Source: Oleidesulfovibrio alaskensis DSM 16109
Lineage (GTDB): Bacteria > Desulfobacterota > Desulfovibrionia > Desulfovibrionales > Desulfovibrionaceae
DNA: 64,000 nucleotides
Reading direction: 5' to 3'
Assembly: GCF_000482745.1 (NCBI RefSeq)
Contig: NZ_KI519494.1
Coordinates: 124,001 to 188,000 of the forward strand
The notes below the pieces were generated by a model. The model had not been told where the DNA came from. It saw only the letters and a list, made by a program, of their open reading frames with translations, and did no database searches. Numbering within the stretch: position 1 is the first letter of the stretch; each line of letters starts with the position of its first letter. Below, in pieces: positions 40,895-49,619 of the stretch. A program made the position numbers and the translations under genes.

Positions 40895-41572
40895 ATGTAC
40901 AGCTTTGAACTGCCAAGCGGCACTGAACTCGAACTCCGGGAAATGACCGGGACCGAGGAAGAACTGCTCACCAACCAGCGCCTGATCCGCTCCGGAGAGG
41001 CGATCAACCAGGTGCTCCGCAACTGTTTCGTCCGGCTGGGCGAGAAGACCGACCCCGATCTTTCCGAGGTGATGAACCTGCTCTCGGGTGACCGGCTGTT
41101 CGCCTTGGTCCGCCTGCGCCAGATTTCCCTCGGCGACGAGGTGGAGCTGGAGCTGAGCTGCCCGAACAGCGCCTGCCGCATGACCAATTTCGTGACCGTC
41201 AATCTCGAGGATCTCAAGGTCACCCCCTACGGCGAGGAGCGGGAGTTCGCCTTCAAGCTGCCCGGCTCCAAGAAAACCGTGCGCTTCGGATATCTCGACG
41301 GCCACAAGGAAAAACGCCTGGCCAGCCTGCGCGAGCCCAACATCACCTCGGCCATGCTCATCCGTATCCTCGACATCGACGGCAAGGCTCCCTCCAAGAA
41401 GAGCCTGGCGGAAATGTCGATGCGCGACCGCAACGCCCTGCGGCAGGAGATGTCGCGGGTCGACGCGGGAATCGACACCTCGGTGGAGACCGAATGCGAT
41501 GGCTGCGGCACCAAGATCCGCACCCGTCTGGAGGCGGAACCGTCTTTTTTGTTCCCAGGAGTTCGCTTGTAA
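40895..41572 (+). CDS. Tail assembly chaperone, short form
   Basis: 225 residues. Acidic N-terminal domain, then two Cys pairs ('CPNSAC' about residue 89 and 'CDGCG' about residue 204) that could bind zinc, as in baseplate hub assembly catalysts of the T4 gp26-like family. It lies between the tail tube and the tape measure. Near its 3' end it has a T-TTT-TTG slippery heptamer; a -1 shift there yields the long form ending at 41715, as in lambda G/GT. Confidence 0.8.
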   Translation: MYSFELPSGTELELREMTGTEEELLTNQRLIRSGEAINQVLRNCFVRLGEKTDPDLSEVMNLLSGDRLFALVRLRQISLGDEVELELSCPNSACRMTNFVTVNLEDLKVTPYGEEREFAFKLPGSKKTVRFGYLDGHKEKRLASLREPNITSAMLIRILDIDGKAPSKKSLAEMSMRDRNALRQEMSRVDAGIDTSVETECDGCGTKIRTRLEAEPSFLFPGVRL

Positions 41573-41595
41573 GCGACGCATTCTTTCTCGCTTAC
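41545..41595 (+). promoter_or_regulatory. Programmed -1 ribosomal frameshift signal
   Basis: Slippery heptamer T-TTT-TTG at 41545-41551, in the correct phase of the chaperone frame. A perfect 7-bp hairpin follows: GTAAGCG (41569-41575) with CGCTTAC (41589-41595), 13-base loop, containing the zero-frame stop codon. The -1 frame stays open to 41715, one base before the tape-measure start. Confidence 0.75.
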
Positions 41596-41715
41596 GGCGG
41601 ACTGCACTGGGGCTGGTCGGAAACCCGCTCGCTGCCGCTCAGGGTCCGGCGTCAGTTCGTCGAGGCCCTCGAGCGGCAGCTTGATTTTGAACGTGAGCAA
41701 ACGGAACGGCGATAG
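41551..41715 (+). CDS. Frameshift extension of the tail assembly chaperone (T-like part)
   Basis: About 54 codons in the -1 frame after the slip site, giving a total product of about 273 residues. The tail 'SDAFFLAYGGLHWGWSETRSLPLRVRRQFVEALERQLDFEREQTERR' is protein-like and has no start codon with a ribosome site of its own. By analogy with lambda gpGT, the extension would bind the tail tube while the common part coats the tape measure. Confidence 0.75.
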   Translation, partial: VPRSSLVSDAFFLAYGGLHWGWSETRSLPLRVRRQFVEALERQLDFEREQTERR

Positions 41716-44700
41716 ATGAACGGCGATCTCGGACTGGGCATAGTGGTATCGATGAAGGATGCGTTCTCGCAGAACGCGCAGCGCATCCGTGGCTCCATGA
41801 TGGACCTCGATTCCACCGTGGCGGATGCCAGCGAGCGGATGACCCGCAACCTGGACCGTATCCAGCAAGGCACCATGATGCTGGGGGCGGGACTGGCCCT
41901 GATGGCGGTGCCCGCCGCCCTGGTCGCCTCCACCGCCGCGACCCAGAAAGCCCTGGGCGAGCTGGCGTCCCTCGGCGTGCAGGACCTCCGGGCCATCGAG
42001 GACGCCGCCGAATCCTTCACCAACCAATGGTCCGGTGCCGACAAGGCCGCCTTCATCACCGCCACCTACGATGTGAAATCGGCCCTGTCCAACCTCAGCG
42101 ACGAGGCCGTGGGCGTCTTCACCTCCATGGCCGCCATGACGGCCAAGGCGACCAAGGCCACCACCCAGGAGATGGTCGGCACCTTCACCACGGCCTACGG
42201 GATATTCAAGCCCATCATGGCCGACATGAACGACATGGAATGGGCGACCGCCTTTTCCGGAGCCATGGCGCAGACCGTGGCCTCGTTCAAGACCAACGGC
42301 ACCCAGATGGCCGACGCCATCAAGAACATCGGCGCGGTGGCCGCCGCGAGCAACATTCCCCTGAACGAGCAGCTCGCCGTGCTCGGCCAGCTCCAGACCA
42401 CCATGCCCGGCTCCGAGGCGGGCACGTTGTACAAGGCGTTCATCATGAAGGCGGCCGAGGCCGGTGACGAGCTTGGCCTGTCCTTCACCGATACCAGCGG
42501 CCGTCTCAAGGGCGTGGTTCCCATCCTGCAGGAGATCAAGCGCCAGTTCCCCGATCTCTCCAACGCCGCCGCCCAGGTGAAGCTGAAGAAGGCTTTCGGT
42601 TCCGACGAGGCGGTCAAGTTCCTGCTGCAAATGTCGGCGGGCATGGAGAGCCTCGAAGGCAATATCCAGTCGGTGGGCCGGGCCATGAAGACCGGCACGG
42701 CGGTCACCGAACAGATGGCCGACGCCATGAACCAGGACATCGGAGCCCGATTCCTGCTCCTGCGCCAGCAGGTGGCCAACCTCAGCGAAATCCTGGGACG
42801 CACTCTGCTGCCGGTGGTCACGCCGGTGTTGGGCGGCATCTCCCGCGTCATTCTATTCCTGCAACGCATGGCCAAATCGATGCCGGGCGTGACCCGGGTG
42901 GTCCTTGGATTATCCATGGCCCTCGGCACCATTCTGGTCGTGGCCGGAGCCGTCACCGCCGCCGTGGGCATGGTGGGACTCATGCTGCCCGCCATCAAGG
43001 CCGGGTTCGTGGCCATCAGCGCCGCGCTCGCCGGAGTGGGTTCGGCGGTCGCGACCTATTTTCTGCCTGTCACCGCGATCATCGCGGGCGTGATCCTTTC
43101 GGTGTATCTGCTCAAACGCGCCTGGGAAACCAACTTCGGCGGCATCCAGGACGTCATCACCGGGGCCTGGAACAAGGTCTCGCTGGTCTTCCGGGGGATC
43201 AGGGAGCTGGTGGGCTCGCTCAGCGGCGGCGTCGGACAGATGTCGGCCGAACTGGCCCAAAAGCTCGAATCCGCCGGTCTGCTGGGCTTCGTGGTCACCG
43301 TCTTCAAAGCCTATTATCGCGTTCGCGAAGCCTTGGCCGGATTGTGGGGCGCTTTTTCCCATGCCTTTGGCCGCATCCGCGCCATCCTCGAACCGACCGT
43401 CCGCACCCTGATGAGCGCCTATGCGGCGCTGGCCAGCGCGGTCTTTTCGGTGGTGGAGATCTTCGGCGTGGCCGCCAGCGCCACCGATGGGTCGTCCTGG
43501 CGTACCTTCGGCACGGTTATCGGCACCGTCGCCGGTGTGCTTCTTCAGGGGTTGGCTTTCGCACTCAAGATCGTGGCCTGGAACCTGTCTCTCATTGTTC
43601 GTGTCCTGGCGGTCGTAGTGCGCAGCGTGGTCTGGGTCGGCAAGGTCATCGTCGGGTCCCTGGTCGGAGCAACCAAGTTCATCTACAAGTTCCTGCTACC
43701 CGTGCGCATGATCGGCGAGGCCTTCATGGCCGCCGGGAAGATCGTCTATTCCGTCTGGCAGGTGCTGACCGGCGACATCTCCCTGCTGGACGGTCTCAAG
43801 GCCATCGGCGGCGCTGTCTACGATTTTCTCGCCACCCCGTTCCGATGGGCGCGGGATGTGGTGGTCGGTGTCTGGAATTTCATTTCCGGCATCTTCACCT
43901 CCATCGGACGCCTGGTGGCCGACGCCGCCGGGCAGATCGGCCAGGCGATTTTGAATCTGCCGATCATCAGCACCCTGCGGGATCTGTTTGCCACCGTGCG
44001 CTCCTTCTTCGCCGGGGACACCACCTTTTTCGAGGCGGGCAAGAAGCTACTGATCACCCTGGGTGAAGGGATCTGGTCGGCGGTGACCTATCCCTTCACC
44101 ATGCTCAAGAACGCCTTGGGCAAGCTGCGCAATCTGCTGCCGTTTTCCGACGCCCGCGAGGGACCGCTCGCCAGCCTGACCGCCTCCGGCTCCGCGCTGC
44201 TCAAAACCCTCGCCGACGGCATGAGCCTTACCCAGACGCTGCCCGCGAAAGTGTTCGGCTTCGCCGCTCGCGGGATTCTCTCGGCCGCTGCGGGAGCCTG
44301 GCAGCAGATCAAAACGGCGGGCGGAAACCTCATGGACGCCGCCTCGGCTCCTTTCCGGATGGCCGGAAAACTCTGGGACGGTCTGACCTCCGGGGCTCAA
44401 TCCGTCGCGGCCAAGGCCGGTGCCATCTTCGAAGGTCTCAAACAATCCCTGTTTGGCGGCACGCCTGAGCTGGCGATCACGCCGCCCCAGGTCAATGCCT
44501 GGGACGCGCTGGCCACGGGAGCCGTCACTGTTCGCGACCGGATCGTTGCCACGCTGTCTGCCGTCCCCGGGGCTGTGGGCCGAATCTTTGCCAGTGCCGG
44601 TACCGAGGGTCAATCTCTCTGGCAGAGGCTTTCCAGTGGCGCGAGCGCGGGCATTCAGGCGATCAAGGATCGCAGCGCCGGGATCGCCAATGGTTTGCTC

Positions 44701-45351
44701 TCCTCCGCTCGCGCCATGCTGGGAGTCCAGACCCCGGTCCCGCAGGTGGCCGAGCGGAAACAACCGCTCGGAGCTGCGCCGCCCGCCGAATCGATTGGGC
44801 AACGCATCATCGAAAGCGTGCTCAGTCTCGTGCCGCGTCTGGACGAACGCCTGGTGCCCAAGGCCCTGAGCGCCATGCTGATGCTCCAGCCAGTCATGGC
44901 CACGGCCGCGCCACCCCCACAACCGATGAGCGGCACCGTGCAGACCGTCGCGGCGGCCGTCGAGCCGGTAAGTAAGAGCTATATCCAGCCGTTTGCGGTG
45001 GAACCGGCACCGGAAATCGGAAGTGCCTCTCCCGCTCCGGCCGGGATCGAGCGGCCCAAGACGGCCGCGCCGACTCCGATAGCGAAGCCCCTGCAATCCG
45101 GACTGACCGAGACGGTGCCTTCCGAACGCTTGATCGCTCCGGCCCGCACCGCTCCCGCGACACCCCTGCGGGCAGAGGAAGCCGGTCCGGGGCTGCGCGA
45201 ACTGCTGGAATCGCTACTCTCGCGCCTCGATGGCCTGGCCGACCGCCCGGTGGAACTGAGCGTGACCACCAACATCGATGGCCGGAAGGTGGCCGAGGCC
45301 GTCTACAAGGACCTGCGGGAGCGGAAAATCAGAAACTACGAAACCCTGTGA
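41716..45351 (+). CDS. Tape measure protein
   Basis: 1,211 residues. The N-terminus is helical ('MNGDLGLGIVVSMKDAFSQNAQRIRGSMMDLDSTVADASERM'), with a TP901-type tape-measure region to about residue 370. Several hydrophobic segments follow (about 385-460 and 590-680), then a long Ala/Gly-rich C-terminal half and a proline-rich stretch before a final charged helix. Length sets tail length, here suggesting a tail of the order of 180 nm at the usual 0.15 nm per residue. A weak promoter-like motif lies inside it at 44944-44976. Confidence 0.93.
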   Translation: MNGDLGLGIVVSMKDAFSQNAQRIRGSMMDLDSTVADASERMTRNLDRIQQGTMMLGAGLALMAVPAALVASTAATQKALGELASLGVQDLRAIEDAAESFTNQWSGADKAAFITATYDVKSALSNLSDEAVGVFTSMAAMTAKATKATTQEMVGTFTTAYGIFKPIMADMNDMEWATAFSGAMAQTVASFKTNGTQMADAIKNIGAVAAASNIPLNEQLAVLGQLQTTMPGSEAGTLYKAFIMKAAEAGDELGLSFTDTSGRLKGVVPILQEIKRQFPDLSNAAAQVKLKKAFGSDEAVKFLLQMSAGMESLEGNIQSVGRAMKTGTAVTEQMADAMNQDIGARFLLLRQQVANLSEILGRTLLPVVTPVLGGISRVILFLQRMAKSMPGVTRVVLGLSMALGTILVVAGAVTAAVGMVGLMLPAIKAGFVAISAALAGVGSAVATYFLPVTAIIAGVILSVYLLKRAWETNFGGIQDVITGAWNKVSLVFRGIRELVGSLSGGVGQMSAELAQKLESAGLLGFVVTVFKAYYRVREALAGLWGAFSHAFGRIRAILEPTVRTLMSAYAALASAVFSVVEIFGVAASATDGSSWRTFGTVIGTVAGVLLQGLAFALKIVAWNLSLIVRVLAVVVRSVVWVGKVIVGSLVGATKFIYKFLLPVRMIGEAFMAAGKIVYSVWQVLTGDISLLDGLKAIGGAVYDFLATPFRWARDVVVGVWNFISGIFTSIGRLVADAAGQIGQAILNLPIISTLRDLFATVRSFFAGDTTFFEAGKKLLITLGEGIWSAVTYPFTMLKNALGKLRNLLPFSDAREGPLASLTASGSALLKTLADGMSLTQTLPAKVFGFAARGILSAAAGAWQQIKTAGGNLMDAASAPFRMAGKLWDGLTSGAQSVAAKAGAIFEGLKQSLFGGTPELAITPPQVNAWDALATGAVTVRDRIVATLSAVPGAVGRIFASAGTEGQSLWQRLSSGASAGIQAIKDRSAGIANGLLSSARAMLGVQTPVPQVAERKQPLGAAPPAESIGQRIIESVLSLVPRLDERLVPKALSAMLMLQPVMATAAPPPQPMSGTVQTVAAAVEPVSKSYIQPFAVEPAPEIGSASPAPAGIERPKTAAPTPIAKPLQSGLTETVPSERLIAPARTAPATPLRAEEAGPGLRELLESLLSRLDGLADRPVELSVTTNIDGRKVAEAVYKDLRERKIRNYETL

Positions 45352-45359
45352 GAGGACCG

Positions 45360-45671
45360 ATGAAACGCATCTTTGTCTGCAGCCCGTTCGCGGGCGACAT
45401 AACCCGAAACGTGAAGGTCGCTGAGGCACTTTGCCGCCAGGTCATGAGAAGCGGTCACGCGCCGTTCGCGCCGCACCTGCTGTATCCGACCTTCACCGAC
45501 GACAGCGTTCCCGAGCAGCGGGAGATGGGCATCGCCTGCGGCCTGGCCTACATGGAATGTTGCGAAGAGGTGTGGGCGTTCACCGGCAACGGAATTTCCA
45601 GCGGCATGCGGCGGGAACTCGACCGGGCCGGACAACTGGGCAAGCCAATCATCGAGATCGCCGAGGTGTAA
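45360..45671 (+). CDS. DUF4406 / nucleoside deoxyribosyltransferase-like protein
   Basis: 103 residues from the ATG at 45360. 'RIFVCSPFAGDITRNVKVAEALCRQVMRSGHAPFAPHLLYPTF' and 'MECCEEVWAFTGNGISSGMRRELDRAGQLGKPIIEI' match the DUF4406 family, a small Rossmann-like fold related to nucleoside 2-deoxyribosyltransferases and nucleotide-binding SLOG proteins. Its place inside the tail cluster, nine bases after the tape measure, is odd for an enzyme. It may act on nucleotides or nucleotide signals during infection; that is speculation. Confidence 0.8.
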   Translation: MKRIFVCSPFAGDITRNVKVAEALCRQVMRSGHAPFAPHLLYPTFTDDSVPEQREMGIACGLAYMECCEEVWAFTGNGISSGMRRELDRAGQLGKPIIEIAEV

Positions 45672-45674
45672 GCA

Positions 45675-46145
45675 ATGGCCTGGGATCAACAGCCCATCAA
45701 GGGATATCTGGTGGACGCCGACACGGGGGAGCGGCTCGAATTCCAGTACAACCCCAACTCCATCAGCGACGAGAAGTCGACCGACTACGCGACGATCAAG
45801 ATCCCCGGCATGAGCCACCCGCGCTACCAGTACGTCGCCGGAGAACCGCGCCGGATCGCCTTCAAGGTCGAGCTGTTCAAGGGGCCGGTGAAGCAGAAGG
45901 TCGACTGGCTCCGCTCGCTGCAATATCCGGAACACGCCGGAACCATGCTCAAGAACGCGCCGCACCGTGTGCTGCTGATTTTCGGCGATCTCTACCCGGG
46001 CGTGACCTGCATCGTCCGGCAGGTGAAGGCGCGTTTCTTCGGCCTGTTCGACCGGGACAACCTGCTGCCGCAACGGGCCGAGGTGGACATCGTCCTCGAG
46101 GAATATGTGGACCGTTCCATTAACTGGTCGGAGGTGCGCTCATGA
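45675..46145 (+). CDS. Contractile-injection-system tube cap / gp53-like baseplate protein
   Basis: 156 residues. 'GYLVDADTGERLEFQYNPNSISDEKSTDYATIKIPGMSHPRYQYVAGEPRRIAFKVELF' is the signature of the CIS_tube (Afp7/gp53 N-terminal) family that joins the tube to the spike complex. The usual LysM domain is not here but is encoded by the next gene, which overlaps it by four bases. Confidence 0.85.
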   Translation: MAWDQQPIKGYLVDADTGERLEFQYNPNSISDEKSTDYATIKIPGMSHPRYQYVAGEPRRIAFKVELFKGPVKQKVDWLRSLQYPEHAGTMLKNAPHRVLLIFGDLYPGVTCIVRQVKARFFGLFDRDNLLPQRAEVDIVLEEYVDRSINWSEVRS

Positions 46146-46432
46146 TCGGCCGCAATTCCCGCTACGCCCGCTGCGTTCTTTACCGGGACAGCGACGGCAC
46201 CTCCCTCGGCATGCGCCAGCGCATCGACACCACCCCCAGACACGACGACCGCCTGCACACCGTGGTCGAGGGCGACCGTCTGGATCTGCTGGCGCACCGC
46301 TATCTGGGCGACGCCCGGCTCTGGTGGATCATCTGCGACTACAACGACCTCTTTTTCCCGTTGGCGCTCGAGCCGGGTCTGGCGCTGCGCATTCCCTCCC
46401 GCGAACACGTCCAGATGCGCCTTCTCGACTGA
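46142..46432 (+). CDS. LysM-like baseplate protein (gpX-type)
   Basis: 96 residues. 'DDRLHTVVEGDRLDLLAHRYLGDARLWWIICDYNDLFFPLALEPGLALRIPSREHV' is a LysM fold of the kind found in P2 gpX and the C-terminal part of Afp7. It probably holds tube-cap subunits together in the baseplate. Together with the preceding gene it looks like a split version of one protein. Confidence 0.85.
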   Translation: MIGRNSRYARCVLYRDSDGTSLGMRQRIDTTPRHDDRLHTVVEGDRLDLLAHRYLGDARLWWIICDYNDLFFPLALEPGLALRIPSREHVQMRLLD

Positions 46433-46436
46433 AGCG

Positions 46437-46469
46437 TCCGACACCTCGCCATGCCTTCCGGTAAGTAAG
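46437..46469 (+). promoter_or_regulatory. Phage promoter-like element, copy 7
   Basis: TCCGAC, 13 bases beginning ACCTCGCC, then TTCCGGTAAGTAAG. It starts four bases after the LysM gene stop and ends 29 bases before the baseplate hub gene. Confidence 0.72.
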
Positions 46470-46498
46470 CAGGGAACTGCGAACCGCCGGAGAAACGC

Positions 46499-47782
46499 AT
46501 GGATCTGGATACCTTCAAACCGACATTTCTGATTCAGATCGAGGGGCAAGACCTCTCGAAGGACATCACCCAGGAGATCACCTCGTTCGTCTTCACCGAC
46601 AACGAGGAAGAGCTGGATGTTCTCGAGCTGTCGGTGACCGACCGCAACCTGCAGTTCGTCGACGATCCGCTGTTCCAGGAAGGCAACGAGATCGTGGCCC
46701 GCTTCGGCTACGTGGGGAACCTCTCTCCGCGCAAGAAGGCGGTCATCAAGGACATCGATTACGACTTCCCGGAAAACGGTGATCCGACCATCCGCATCAA
46801 GGCCTACGACAAGGGCTTCAAACTCGCGGGCAAGGAAAACCAGAAGGTCTGGCAAAAACCTGCTCCCGGCATCCTCTATTCGGAAATCGCCGAACAAGTC
46901 GCTGCCGCCAACGGCCTCACCCCGGTGGTCACGGCCACCAAGGGAACCCATCTCCGCGTCACCCAGAGCAACATTTCGGATGCCCAGTTCCTCAAGGATC
47001 TGGCGGAAAAGGCCCGTGACCGCGATGGCGACGGCGTGAGCGGCTATGTCTTCTACATCCAGGACGACGAACTCCATTTCCATCCCCGCGAGCTCGACCA
47101 GACGCCGCTTCTGACCCTCGAATATTTCACCGACACCAAGGGCCTGCTGCGCTCGTTCCGCCCCAGCACCCAATCCCAGGGAGCCAAGGGCGCGGGTGTC
47201 GAGACCAAGACGGTCGGCGTCGACCCGCGCAAGAAGGACGTGGTCGAGCACAAGGCCAACAACGCCAGTACGCCCGAGCGGACGGCCCTGGGCAAGCAGA
47301 CCTATCTGGTCGACGGCAACACCGGCGAAGGCAGCTTCAAGGAACAGGAGACGGGGCAGATCGTGCCCAGCTTCGACCGCTCCGAAGGCTTTCACGAAGA
47401 GCCGCGCCAGGAGCCCGCCCAGGACAGCGCCGAAGGCAAGTTCCGCGAGGCCGAGCTGCGCCAGGTCGAGGCGGATGCGGCAACCATCGGCATTCCCCAG
47501 CTACGCGCCAAGAAGAACGTCGAGATCAAGGGCGTGGGCCGGAAGTTTTCCGGCATCTACTACTGCCACTCGGTGCGCCACAGCATCAGCGGCGCTGGCT
47601 ATCTCTGCGAACTCAAACTCAAGAAGAACGCCCTCGGCAAGGGCGCGGGCGACAAGTCCGCCGAGTCCCAGGGCAAACCCAACGACAGGGAGGCCCCGCC
47701 CACGCCGCAAAACGAGCCGCCAGCCATGGTGACCATCGACGCGGATTCCGGCGCGGTCACACAAGGAGGCGGCAATGGGTGA
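46499..47782 (+). CDS. Baseplate hub protein (gp27/gpD-like)
   Basis: 427 residues. 'FKPTFLIQIEGQDLSKDITQEITSFVFTDNEEELDVLELSVTDRN' and 'GYVFYIQDDELHFHPRELDQTPLLTLEYF' match late-control gpD/VgrG-N-type hub proteins. The region after residue 250 is charged and low-complexity, then a short conserved beta part ('GVGRKFSGIYYCHSVRHSISGAGYLCELKLKKNA') closes the hub. It overlaps the peptidase gene by eight bases. Confidence 0.88.
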   Translation: MDLDTFKPTFLIQIEGQDLSKDITQEITSFVFTDNEEELDVLELSVTDRNLQFVDDPLFQEGNEIVARFGYVGNLSPRKKAVIKDIDYDFPENGDPTIRIKAYDKGFKLAGKENQKVWQKPAPGILYSEIAEQVAAANGLTPVVTATKGTHLRVTQSNISDAQFLKDLAEKARDRDGDGVSGYVFYIQDDELHFHPRELDQTPLLTLEYFTDTKGLLRSFRPSTQSQGAKGAGVETKTVGVDPRKKDVVEHKANNASTPERTALGKQTYLVDGNTGEGSFKEQETGQIVPSFDRSEGFHEEPRQEPAQDSAEGKFREAELRQVEADAATIGIPQLRAKKNVEIKGVGRKFSGIYYCHSVRHSISGAGYLCELKLKKNALGKGAGDKSAESQGKPNDREAPPTPQNEPPAMVTIDADSGAVTQGGGNG

Positions 47783-48149
47783 TCTCAGCAAGAATTTCAA
47801 CCGTTCGGAATTCGTCTGCAAGGGCAAGAACTGCTGCGGCCATTCGGCTGCGGTCCATCCCGACCTGGTCGACGCCCTGCAGGCCTTGCGCGACCGCATC
47901 GGCAAACCGCTGTCCATCACCAGCGGCTTCCGCTGCAACCGGCACAACCAGGCGGTGGGCGGCGCGGAGCAGAGTTTCCACACGCTGGGCATGGCGGCCG
48001 ACGTGAGCTGTCCCGCTGGCGTTTCGCCTGACGCACTGGCGGTCATCGCCGAGGAGATCCCTCTCTTCCGCGAGGGGGGCATCGGCGTCTATGCCTCCTG
48101 GGTCCATCTCGATGTGCGCCAGTCGGGCAAGGCGAGGTGGCGGTCATGA
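47775..48149 (+). CDS. M15-family D-Ala-D-Ala peptidase (endolysin or tail lysin)
   Basis: 124 residues. 'LSITSGFRCNRHNQAVGGAEQSFHTLGMAADVSC' holds the zinc ligands His and Asp of the M15A family, and 'ASWVHLDVR' supplies the third ligand. N-terminal 'NFNRSEFVCKGKNCCGHS' is also typical. It cuts peptidoglycan stem peptides. Located in the baseplate cluster, it could be a tail-associated lysin for entry; no other endolysin gene is seen in the window. Confidence 0.9.
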   Translation: MGDLSKNFNRSEFVCKGKNCCGHSAAVHPDLVDALQALRDRIGKPLSITSGFRCNRHNQAVGGAEQSFHTLGMAADVSCPAGVSPDALAVIAEEIPLFREGGIGVYASWVHLDVRQSGKARWRS

Positions 48150-48565
48150 GCGCCCAAACCAAGACCCTGTTTTCCGGCACCGCGCTGGGTCTCTCCGGAC
48201 CGCTTCGGGTGGAGATCCTGCCCAATGGAATGACCGCGAGGCTGACCCAGCCGTTCCGTGTCCGCACCGGCGCTGGCCGCATCATCGAAGTGCCCGCCGG
48301 GTTCGAGACCGACTTCGCCTCGGTGCCGCGCCTGTTCTGGCGCGTGGTGCCGCCCTGGGGACGATATTCCCCGGCGGCCGTCGTTCACGACTATCTCTAC
48401 CACACCGGCAAGGTTTCGCGGCTTGCGGCCGACCGCGTCTTTCTCGAACTGATGGCGGCCCTGGGCGTGCCTCTGTGGAAACGCCAGGTCATGTATTGGG
48501 CGGTTCGCCTCGGCGGATGGCTGGCCTGGGACGCCAGTCGAAAACGGGAGGCGGAGCATGCTTGA
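48146..48565 (+). CDS. DUF1353 protein
   Basis: 139 residues, ATGA overlap with the peptidase. 'PFRVRTGAGRIIEVPAGFETDFASVPRLFWRVVPPWGRYSPAAVVHDYLYHTGKVSRLAADRVFLELMAALGVPLWKRQVMYWAVRLGG' is diagnostic of DUF1353. The conserved His-Asp ('HDYLY') suggests an enzyme. It is often paired with phage lysis or M15 genes, so a cell-wall role is likely but unproven. Confidence 0.9.
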   Translation: MSAQTKTLFSGTALGLSGPLRVEILPNGMTARLTQPFRVRTGAGRIIEVPAGFETDFASVPRLFWRVVPPWGRYSPAAVVHDYLYHTGKVSRLAADRVFLELMAALGVPLWKRQVMYWAVRLGGWLAWDASRKREAEHA

Positions 48566-49607
48566 AACCCGCGACCGTCAATCCGAGGAGCGCTACCGCA
48601 ACCGCTGGTACGGCAAGTACCGGGCCTTCGTGCGCGACAACAACGACCCCGAACGCCTCGGCCGGGTCCGCCTGGAAATCCCCGCCGTGCTCGGCAGCGG
48701 CCGGGAGAACTGGTCCGAATGGGCCGCGCCCTGTTTCCCCTACGGCGGCAACGACGACACCGGCATGTTCCTGGTCCCCGAGGAAGGGGCCTCGGTCTGG
48801 GCCGAGTTCGAGGGCGGCGTCGTCCAGTATCCGATCTGGACCGGGGTCTGGCTGGCCAGGAGCAATCCCGGCGAACAGCCCGAGGAATCCAAGCGCACCT
48901 GCGCGAATGCCTTCTGCCATGACTGCGAGGACAAGGTCGAGCATCAGGCCAACCGGCACGACGATCTCGAACACAAGAAGTACCACGGCCATCCGCCGTA
49001 TTACTGCCCGCGCCTGAAGGTCCTGCTCAAGACCGAGACCGGCCACACCATCCTGGCCGATGACCGCGACGGCGACGAGCTGCTGCGGATCATCGACCGC
49101 GCCGGACAGATCCTCACCATGGAAGGGAAGGTGAAGCCGGAAATGCAGAGCGGCAACGCCCTGCGGCGAGGCACGAAGGATGCCGAGAAAGGCGACCAGC
49201 TCGACATCGTTTCGCAGATCGTCGGCTCCCGCGCCCGCATCCAGCTTACCGACCTCTGCCGCCAGCAGGTGATCCTCGAAGCCTGGCAGGACAAGGAGAA
49301 GGTCCACATCCTCTCGTGCGACAAGGGCCGCTCCCGCTGGCAGAAGATCCTCATCGATACCACCAAGGGTCGGGAGAAGGTTCACATCTGGGGACTCAAC
49401 GGCGCCCAGGAAATCCTCGTCGATTCCACCGCCGCCGCCGAACAGATCCGGCTCACCGACAGGGCCGGTCAGGTGGTGCGCATGAACGCCGCACCCGGCC
49501 AGGAGAGCATCAGCGCCACCGACAAGTCCGGCAGCCTCGTGTTCATGGATGGGGTGGCTGGAAACATCATCATTCGCTCGACGAGCACCGTCTTGATCAA
49601 CACCTGA
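48558..49607 (+). CDS. Baseplate spike protein (gp5/gpV-like)
   Basis: 349 residues. The N-terminal OB domain ('YRAFVRDNNDPERLGRVRLEIPAVLG...WAAPCFPYGGNDDTGMFLVPEEGASVWAEFEGG') matches gp5/VgrG-type proteins. A Cys/His group ('CHDCEDKVEHQANRHDDLEHKKYHGHPPYYC') could bind metal. Then 'KTETGHTILADDRDGDELLRIIDRAGQ' and repeated short strands form the beta-helix needle. It trimerises as the membrane-piercing spike. Confidence 0.88.
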   Translation: MLETRDRQSEERYRNRWYGKYRAFVRDNNDPERLGRVRLEIPAVLGSGRENWSEWAAPCFPYGGNDDTGMFLVPEEGASVWAEFEGGVVQYPIWTGVWLARSNPGEQPEESKRTCANAFCHDCEDKVEHQANRHDDLEHKKYHGHPPYYCPRLKVLLKTETGHTILADDRDGDELLRIIDRAGQILTMEGKVKPEMQSGNALRRGTKDAEKGDQLDIVSQIVGSRARIQLTDLCRQQVILEAWQDKEKVHILSCDKGRSRWQKILIDTTKGREKVHIWGLNGAQEILVDSTAAAEQIRLTDRAGQVVRMNAAPGQESISATDKSGSLVFMDGVAGNIIIRSTSTVLINT

Positions 49608-49619
49608 AGGAAGCATCGC

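Noticed and set aside
38885..41581. 898-codon minus-strand open frame over sheath, tube and chaperone genes
   Set aside because: Spans three well-identified plus-strand genes and their gaps; composition is that of a codon shadow.
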